6,718 nucleotides of DNA from Burkholderiales bacterium (GTDB lineage: Bacteria > Pseudomonadota > Gammaproteobacteria > Burkholderiales > Burkholderiaceae_E). The notes under the pieces are model-generated. The model searched no databases. It was not told the origin of the DNA and saw only the letters and a list, made by a program, of their open reading frames with translations. This document shows positions 1 to 6,718 of this stretch, one piece after another. Position 1 is the stretch's first letter. Each line of letters starts with the position of its first letter. The stretch lies in contig CP070753.1 in NCBI GenBank assembly GCA_020348765.1, forward strand, positions 2,345,194-2,351,911. Direction: 5' to 3'. The position numbers and the translations under genes were made by a program.

Positions 1-1
1 G

Positions 2-445
2 GCGCGCGAGCTCGCGCGGGTCAAGACCCAGTACGTGGCCAGCCGCATCTATGCGCGCGATTCGCTGTTCGCGCAGGCCCAGGAGCTTGGCTCGCTGGAG
101 ATGGTCGGCCTGGACCACGGAGACGCGGACCGGATCATCGACAGGATTCGGACCATCGAGGCCGAGGACGTGCGCCGGGTCGCCCAACGCTACTTCGGCG
201 ACGACACGCTGACGGTCGCGACGCTGGTGCCGCAGCCGCCGCAGGCGCAGCCCGACCCGTTGCAACGGGACCCGTCGCAGCAGGACCGGTCGCAGCAGGA
301 CCGGCCGCAGCAGGACCGGTCGCAGCAGGGCCAGTCGCAGCAGGGCCAGTCTCAGCAGGGCCAGTCTCAGCAGGGCCAGTCGCAGCCGATCGAGTCGCGA
401 TCGGTTCGGCCGCAGCTGGCCGCCGGGGACGGGGCGCGGCACTGA
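2..445 (+). CDS. M16 family (pitrilysin/processing-peptidase-like) zinc peptidase, 3' end only, with repeat tail
   Basis: The reading frame is open from the first bases of the window, so the gene starts upstream; the in-frame GTG at 35 is an internal valine, not a start. The visible part begins ARELARVKTQYVASRIYARD and continues through SLFAQAQELGSLEMVGL to EDVRRVAQRYFGDDTLTVATLVPQP. This is the usual C-terminal end of an M16B peptidase: a long helix, the QRYF segment and a final beta strand. The zinc motif HxxEH would lie in the missing N-terminal half, so activity cannot be judged. After the last conserved strand (about base 240) the protein has an extra Q/S/D/R/G-rich tail of about 50 residues built on a 15-bp tandem repeat, then a short end (QLAAGDGARH). 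The next gene encodes an M16 protein without the zinc motif, so this is probably the catalytic partner of a heterodimer, presumably in the periplasm. That pairing is inferred from the family and the gene order. Confidence 0.85.
   Translation, partial: ARELARVKTQYVASRIYARDSLFAQAQELGSLEMVGLDHGDADRIIDRIRTIEAEDVRRVAQRYFGDDTLTVATLVPQPPQAQPDPLQRDPSQQDRSQQDRPQQDRSQQGQSQQGQSQQGQSQQGQSQPIESRSVRPQLAAGDGARH
278..382 (+). repeat. 15-bp in-frame tandem repeat, seven units, coding for Q-rich tail
   Basis: Seven consecutive 15-bp units start at 278, 293, 308, 323, 338, 353 and 368. A degenerate copy precedes them at 263-277 and another follows at 383-397. Units 1 and 3 are identical (cagcaggaccggtcg) and unit 2 differs from them by one base. 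Units 4 and 7 are identical (cagcagggccagtcg). Units 5 and 6 are identical and end in tct. The array is in the reading frame of the M16 gene and encodes QQDRS, QQDRP, QQDRS and then QQGQS four times. Because the unit is a multiple of three, gain or loss of copies would change tail length without a frameshift. The identical copies suggest recent duplication by slippage or unequal recombination. Confidence 0.95.
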
Positions 446-572
446 CGTGTCGGGGCTCGCAAAGCACGTGAATCTTCGCGCCGCGATCGCCGCGATCGCC
501 GAGACGGCTGCACTCGCCGACATTGCGGCGGGAGCGCGGACTTGCACGGTGCGTGCCGGTCGCGGTTTTGTC

Positions 573-1882
573 ATGGCGCGCCTGTCGGTGCTGTGGGCGA
601 CGACGGCGATGCTGCTCGCGCTGGCGCAGCCGGCGCGCGCGGCGCTGCCGATCGAGCACTGGGTGGCCGCCAGCGGGGCGCGCGTGTTCTTCGTGCGTGC
701 GCCGTCCATCCCGATGCTCGACGTGCGCATCGATTTCGATGCCGGTGCGCGTTTCGACCCACCCGATCGCCTTGGACTGGCCTCGTTGACCCTGTCGATG
801 CTGGCCCAGGGTGCGGATGGCCTTGACGAGACCGAGATCGCGGAGCGCTTCGCCGACGTCGGGGCCCGGCGCGGCGGCGGCGCACGCGACGACCGGGCCA
901 CCGTGTCGCTGCGAACACTGACCGCGCCGCAGGAGCGCGAGGCGGCGCTGGCCCTGTTCGCGCGGGTGCTGTCCGCACCCGACTTCCCGGCGGTGGTGCT
1001 CGAGCGCGAACGGGCGCGCCTGGCCCAGGCTCTGCGCGAGGCCGCGATCCGGCCGGGCGTGATCGCGGCGCGCGCTTTCGACCGGGCCCTGTTCGGCGAG
1101 CACCCGTACGGGCGCAGCGCAAAGCCCGAGACCGCACTGGCGATCGAGCGCGCCGATCTCGAGCGCTTCTACCGCGCCCACTACGGTGCCGGGCGTGCCG
1201 TGGTGTCGATGGTTGGCGCGATCAGCCGGACGGAGGCCGAGGCGATCGCCGAGCGCCTGACCTCGGGTCTGCCACCGACCGAGCCCGCGCCGTCGATCGT
1301 CCCGGTGCCCAGGGCCGAGCGCGGCCAGGAAATCCGTATCGCTCACGAGGCCACGCAGAGTCACATCCTGATCGGCGCCACAGCAATGCGCCGCGACGAT
1401 CCGGACTACTTCGCGCTCTTCGTCGGCAATCACGTGCTCGGTGGCGGTGGATTCACATCGCGACTGACCAACGAGGTGCGCGAGAAACGGGGCCTTGCCT
1501 ACAGCGTCTATTCGTACTTCTCGCCGGGGCTGCACGAAGGCTCGTTCACGGTCGGCCTGCAAACCGAAAAGGCACGGACCGAGCAGGCGCTGTCGGTCGT
1601 GCGTGACACCCTGAGCGCCTTCCTGCGCAACGGCCCCGGCGAAGACGAGCTGCGCGCGGCCAAGGACAACCTGATCGGCGGATTCGCGCTGCGCCTGGAC
1701 AGCAATGCCGAGATCTTGGGCCACCTGTCGCTGATCGGCTTCTACGATCTGGGGCTCGATTATCTCGAGCGCTGGACCGATCGCGTCGAAGCCGTGAGCG
1801 CGGACGACGTACGCTCGGCATTTGCGCGCCACCTGGGCATGGAACGCATGACCACGGTCGTGGTGGGCGCCGGTCCGAACCA

Positions 1883-1886
<4 letters not shown>
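573..1886 (+). CDS. Secreted M16 family peptidase-like protein lacking the HxxEH zinc motif
   Basis: The chosen ATG gives 437 residues. It opens with a signal peptide: basic MAR, a hydrophobic stretch (LSVLWATTAMLLALA) and a likely signal peptidase I site after ARA at residues 21-23. Mature protein begins ALPIEHW. The frame is open back to a GTG at 447, but that start would bury the signal peptide behind 42 residues of poor quality, so 573 is preferred although no strong ribosome site is visible. The N-terminal M16 domain covers roughly residues 26-230 and the C-terminal one 250-437. At residues 71-75, where active members have HxxEH, it reads SLTLS, so no zinc site is visible. The C-terminal domain keeps NHVLGGGGFTSRLTNEVREK and RGLAYSVYSYF (residues 286-316), the glycine-rich and R/Y substrate-binding elements of the family. 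It follows another M16 gene and overlaps rsmD by four bases. The probable role is the non-catalytic half of a periplasmic heterodimeric peptidase; the substrate is unknown. Confidence 0.9.
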
Positions 1887-3787
<1,901 letters not shown>

Positions 3788-3808
3788 TCACGAGGCGAGC
3801 GTCCATGC

Positions 3809-3848
3809 CCCGCCGAAGCGGCGGGCGGCGGCGCATTCGACGCCGCCG
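3809..3848. terminator. Two adjacent GC-rich hairpins between convergent sixA and ppx
   Basis: The first hairpin has perfect 7-bp arms at 3809-3815 (cccgccg) and 3819-3825 with a 3-base loop. The second has perfect 8-bp arms at 3826-3833 (cggcggcg) and 3841-3848 with a 7-base loop; the two abut. Neither is followed by a T-run on either strand, so they do not form a textbook intrinsic terminator. They lie in the 107-bp gap where transcripts from both sides should end, so a bidirectional terminator or transcript-end stabiliser is plausible. Further GC-rich self-complementary sequence follows at about 3860-3878. The hairpins are seen directly; the function is inferred. Confidence 0.35.
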
Positions 3849-3894
3849 GCAGCGTCTGGGGCGCGCCGGCCGGCCGGGCTCTGCGTGCCGATCA

Positions 3895-5397
3895 TCATTC
3901 GGTCTGATAGACCACCTGGCGCAGCACGCGGATCCGGCTCCACTCGGCGGCCTCGGTGCGCAGGCTGTAATCGGTCAGCGGGTGCGCTTCGGCCCAGCGC
4001 TTGTCCGCACGTATGGTCACGCGCTTGCGGGCGCGCTCGAGCGTGATGTCTCCGATCCCGGAGTCGTCGCGGCGCCGGTGCAGAATGACCGCGAGCCGCA
4101 ACACCAGCAACTGCAGCCACTGCTGTTCGGCTTCGACGCGAGCGGTCATCTTGCCGAGCTTGCCCGTGTGGCCGAGCACCAGGTCGGCCATCATGCGCTG
4201 CTCGAGCTGCGAGAAGCCCGGCATGTCGGCATGCTGGATGATGTAGGCAGCATGCTTGTGGTAGTCCTCGTGGGCGATGCTGCGGCCGATCTCGTGCAGC
4301 CGCGACGCCCAGCGCAGCAGCTGCGTGTCGCCGACGACCTGCTCGTGCACCCCCACCGCGACCTGAGCGAACAGGGTCACCGCGGTCCAGGCGATGCGCG
4401 TGGCGTGCCCGGTGTCGACGCCATAGCGCTGCGCCATCTGCGCGACCGTGACCTCGCGCATGTCCGCGTGGTTGGATCGACCGAGCAGGTCGTAGAGCAC
4501 GCCCTCGCGCAGCGCCCCGGACGCGTAGCGCATCCTTTCGATGCGGAATTCGTCGAAGGCGGCCGACAGGATCGACAGCCCGCCCCCGAGCACGGGACGG
4601 CGATCGGGCTTGAGGCCGGCGAGCGAGACGCGATCGACGTGGCCGGCCTTGACCAGCACCGTGTGGATGCGCGCCAGGCGATCGCGCGTGATCAGGTTGT
4701 CGCCGAACTCGTCCCGACAGACCTGCGAGATCGACTTGACGGTTCCCGAGGTCCCGATCGCCTCGGCCCAGCCTTCGGTCTCGTAGGCGCGCGCGATCGG
4801 CGTGAAGCCGCGTCGCGCATAGAGGTAGGCCTGTTCGAAGCCCGCCGCTTCCACCTTGCCGTCCGGAAAGTGCCGGCGCGAAAGGGACACGCAGCCCACT
4901 CCGACCGACTCGGTGATCGTCGGCTCGTAGTCCAGGCCGATGATGCACTCGGTCGAGCCGCCACCGATGTCCACCACCAGGCGCTTGCTGCCGTCGGCCG
5001 AAAGGGTGTGCGCCGCGCCGAGGTAGATCAGGCGGGCTTCTTCGCGACCTCCGATGACCTCGATCGGGAAGCCGAGCGCCGCCTCGGCCGTGTCGATGAA
5101 CCGCTGCGCGTTGGTCGCCACGCGCAGCGTGTTGGTCGCTACCGCGCGCACCCGTTCGGGCTGGAACGAGCGCAGCCGTTCACCGAAGCGGTGCAGCGCG
5201 ATCAGCGCCCGCGCTTGCGCCTCCGCCGACAGCCTGCCGTGCCCGTCCAGTCCGGCCGCGAGCCGCACCGTCTCCTTGATCCGGTCCAGCGGCAGGATCT
5301 GTACGCCGAGCTCCGTGGTCTCGATCCGTCCGATCAGCAGCCGGAAGCTGTTCGATCCGAGATCGACTGCTGCAAGCAGGCTGGAATCGTGCTGCAT
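3895..5397 (-). CDS. ppx: Exopolyphosphatase (Ppx/GppA family)
   Basis: The 500-residue product belongs to the Ppx/GppA phosphatases of the ASKHA fold. Ppx removes phosphate from the ends of inorganic polyphosphate in the cytoplasm. The first phosphate-binding loop is VDLGSNSFRLLI (residues 11-22). GGREEARLIYLG (116-127) holds the region of the catalytic glutamate. The second phosphate loop is LVVDIGGGSTE (140-150). GTSGTVKS (215-222) and KPDRRPVLGGGLSIL (263-277) complete the ATPase-like core. The C-terminal part (about 320-500) is the HD-like domain found in full-length Ppx, with LHEIGRSIAHEDYHKHAAY (367-385) and ADMPGF (390-395). GppA, a pppGpp phosphatase, is the alternative, but pairing with ppk favours Ppx. 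The ATG is 51 bp from the ATG of divergent ppk, with no obvious ribosome site. Opposite placement allows shared control of synthesis and breakdown of polyphosphate. Confidence 0.95.
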   Translation of the reverse strand: MQHDSSLLAAVDLGSNSFRLLIGRIETTELGVQILPLDRIKETVRLAAGLDGHGRLSAEAQARALIALHRFGERLRSFQPERVRAVATNTLRVATNAQRFIDTAEAALGFPIEVIGGREEARLIYLGAAHTLSADGSKRLVVDIGGGSTECIIGLDYEPTITESVGVGCVSLSRRHFPDGKVEAAGFEQAYLYARRGFTPIARAYETEGWAEAIGTSGTVKSISQVCRDEFGDNLITRDRLARIHTVLVKAGHVDRVSLAGLKPDRRPVLGGGLSILSAAFDEFRIERMRYASGALREGVLYDLLGRSNHADMREVTVAQMAQRYGVDTGHATRIAWTAVTLFAQVAVGVHEQVVGDTQLLRWASRLHEIGRSIAHEDYHKHAAYIIQHADMPGFSQLEQRMMADLVLGHTGKLGKMTARVEAEQQWLQLLVLRLAVILHRRRDDSGIGDITLERARKRVTIRADKRWAEAHPLTDYSLRTEAAEWSRIRVLRQVVYQTE

Positions 5398-5424
5398 CCG
5401 GACTGGCGCGGCTGTGGCTCGAAT

Positions 5425-5453
5425 TTGTCATCGGGCCGCCAATGACCGATGAT
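5425..5453 (+). promoter_or_regulatory. Possible sigma-70 promoter for ppk
   Basis: TTGTCA at 5425-5430 matches the -35 consensus at five of six positions. With the ideal 17-base spacer, GATGAT at 5448-5453 matches the -10 consensus at four of six. Transcription would begin near 5460, after the ATG at 5449, which would force ppk to use the in-frame TTG at 5488. The match could be chance. Confidence 0.25.
5428..5452. repeat. 7-bp perfect inverted repeat in the ppx/ppk divergent control region
   Basis: Arms tcatcgg (5428-5434) and ccgatga (5446-5452) are perfect reverse complements separated by 11 bases. The right arm includes part of the ATG at 5449 proposed as the ppk start. It could be an operator for a dimeric regulator or a hairpin in the ppk leader. 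The symmetry is seen directly; no regulator is identified. Confidence 0.6.
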
Positions 5454-6718
5454 CGTACGCGAGTGTATCGCACCGCAGGCCACGACCTTGAACCTCCTCG
5501 ACCGCGAGCTCGGCATCCTGGCGTTCAACGAGCGCGTGCTCGCGCAGGCCGAGGACGATGGCGTGCCGCTGCTCGAGCGGCTGCGCTTCCTGACCATCGT
5601 CAGCAGCAACCTGGACGAGTTCTACGAGATCCGTGTCTCGGGCCTGCACGAGCTGATCAGCATGGGCGATGCCGGCGCGCGCGCGGCGCGCGAGTCGCTA
5701 GCGGCGGTCACCGCGCGCGCCGCGCAGCTGGTCGAGCGCCAGTACGCGTTGCTCAACGACGTGCTCATGCCGGCGCTCGCTGCCGAGGGCGTATTCCTGC
5801 ACGTGGCCCACACCTGGAACGATGCGCACCGGGCCTGGGCCACCGAGAGATTCTTCGCCGAGATCGAGCCACTGCTGACGCCGATCGCGCTCGATCCGGC
5901 GCATCCGTTCCCGCGCGTGCTCAACAAGAGCCTGAACTTCGTGATCGAGCTCGACGGCGCGGACGCGTTCGGCCGGCGCGCGAGCATCGCGATCCTGCAG
6001 GCCCCGCGGGCGCTTCCTCGACTGCTGCGCGTTCCGACCGAGGTCTCCGGCTACCCGCACGGCGTGATGCTGCTGTCTTCGATCGTGCAGGGCTGCGCCG
6101 AGCACCTGTTTCCGGGCCTGACGGTCAAGGGCGTCTACCAGTTCCGGGTCACGCGCAACAGCGAGCTGTTCGTCGACGACGAGGACATCTCGGACCTGCG
6201 CCAGGCCTTGCAGGGCGAGCTGCCGCAGCGCCACTTCGGCGACGCGGTGCGGATCGAGGTCTCTGCCCAGGCGAGCGACGCGGTCATCGCACTGTTGCTG
6301 CGCGAATTCGATCTGACCGAGGCCGACTGCTTCCGGGCCAATGGCCCGGTGAACCTGGTTCGCATGCAGCAGGTGCCGGACATGGTCGATCGGCCCGACC
6401 TGAAATTCCCGCCGTTCACACCGGGAATGCCGGCGCTGCTGGTCGGGCAGGACCTGTTCGCCGCCATCCGCCGCCAGGACATCCTGCTGCATCACCCGTA
6501 CGAGTCCTTCGCTCCGGTCATGGAGTTCCTCGCCAGCGCGGCCACCGACCCGAGCGTGGTCGCGATCAAGCAAACCATCTACCGGACCGGATCGGATTCG
6601 GCGCTGATGGACTTGCTGATGGCCGCGGCGCGGGCCGGCAAGGAAGTCACCGTGGTGCTCGAGCTCTTCGCGCGGTTCGACGAGGAGGCCAACATCAACT
6701 GGGCGGCGCGACTCGAGG
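5449..6718 (+). CDS. ppk: Polyphosphate kinase 1, 5' part; cut off by the window end
   Basis: PPK1 reversibly polymerises the gamma phosphate of ATP into inorganic polyphosphate through a phosphohistidine intermediate. About 423 of some 690 codons are present. The N domain shows DRELGILAFNERVLAQAED (residues 18-36), LLERLRFLTIV and SSNLDEFYEIRVSGL. The middle domain follows, and the first catalytic domain starts near LLHHPYESFAPVMEFL. AIKQTIYRT carries R379 and ARFDEEANI carries R409, matching E. coli R375 and R405, both needed for activity. The phosphorylated histidine (E. coli H435) is expected about 16 residues past the window end, so it cannot be checked. Two starts are possible: ATG at 5449, giving MIVRECIAPQ before the conserved part and lacking a ribosome site, or TTG at 5488, which has AGG eight bases upstream and begins close to the conserved region. 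The gene is divergent from ppx. Confidence 0.95.
   Translation, partial: MIVRECIAPQATTLNLLDRELGILAFNERVLAQAEDDGVPLLERLRFLTIVSSNLDEFYEIRVSGLHELISMGDAGARAARESLAAVTARAAQLVERQYALLNDVLMPALAAEGVFLHVAHTWNDAHRAWATERFFAEIEPLLTPIALDPAHPFPRVLNKSLNFVIELDGADAFGRRASIAILQAPRALPRLLRVPTEVSGYPHGVMLLSSIVQGCAEHLFPGLTVKGVYQFRVTRNSELFVDDEDISDLRQALQGELPQRHFGDAVRIEVSAQASDAVIALLLREFDLTEADCFRANGPVNLVRMQQVPDMVDRPDLKFPPFTPGMPALLVGQDLFAAIRRQDILLHHPYESFAPVMEFLASAATDPSVVAIKQTIYRTGSDSALMDLLMAAARAGKEVTVVLELFARFDEEANINWAARLE

Noticed and set aside
126..134. CoaD ISGT loop (bases 2869-2880; residues 126-129, to which the listed positions refer) as an active-site anomaly
   Set aside because: It differs from E. coli ISSS, but I recall it as the ordinary form in Betaproteobacteria, so it marks lineage rather than altered function.
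135..1832. 565-codon open frame on the - strand opposite the M16 genes, with a TGPAA-like repeated end
   Set aside because: It is antisense to two clear M16 coding regions. Its repeats are the mirror of the 15-bp array, it is rich in R, A, G and P as expected for shadow frames in GC-rich DNA, and it shows no recognisable domain.
5425..5442. Pho-box-like sequence upstream of ppk
   Set aside because: The first half TTGTCAT matches CTGTCAT at six of seven positions, but the second half CCGCCAA matches at only four of seven. That is too weak to call without a genome-wide PhoB matrix.
3805..5445. 546-codon open frame on the + strand opposite ppx
   Set aside because: It covers ppx almost exactly in antisense, has low-complexity R/D/A/G composition and no known motif, while ppx is unambiguous.
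5698..6573. 291-codon open frame on the - strand opposite ppk
   Set aside because: It is a shadow of the conserved PPK1 reading frame with no motif of its own.

Overview
The window is GC-rich, densely coded proteobacterial chromosome. The gene order and the wording of the protein motifs point to a betaproteobacterium, most likely Burkholderiales. This lineage call rests on remembered resemblance, not on a search. The supporting points are a tandem M16 peptidase pair followed by rsmD, coaD and an Allochromatium-type ferredoxin; CoaD with an ISGTFVREI motif; and sixA next to a divergent ppx/ppk pair.

Left block, 1-3787, all on the + strand and tightly packed. It holds the 3' end of one M16 peptidase gene (its 5' part is outside the window), a complete secreted M16-like subunit without the zinc motif, rsmD (16S rRNA m2G966 methyltransferase), coaD (phosphopantetheine adenylyltransferase), a 2[4Fe-4S] ferredoxin and a SixA-type histidine phosphatase. 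Four-base stop/start overlaps join M16/rsmD and ferredoxin/sixA, and rsmD/coaD are two bases apart, so this looks like one operon or two coupled ones. The truncated first peptidase carries the most unusual local structure here, a 15-bp tandem repeat encoding a Q/S-rich tail.

Right block, 3895-6718. It holds ppx (exopolyphosphatase, - strand), convergent with sixA, and ppk (polyphosphate kinase 1, + strand, cut off by the window end), divergent from ppx. Together they make and degrade inorganic polyphosphate. The 107-bp convergent gap holds two adjacent GC-rich hairpins. The 51-bp divergent gap holds a perfect 7-bp inverted repeat and a possible promoter that conflicts with the ATG start of ppk.

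I saw no RNA genes, insertion sequences, CRISPR arrays, attachment sites or signs of recent transfer, and no gene-free stretch longer than 130 bp. This is mostly ordinary core-genome sequence. I found no convincing new system; the items worth checking are the repeat tail, the ppx/ppk control region and the link between a phosphohistidine phosphatase and the polyphosphate genes.
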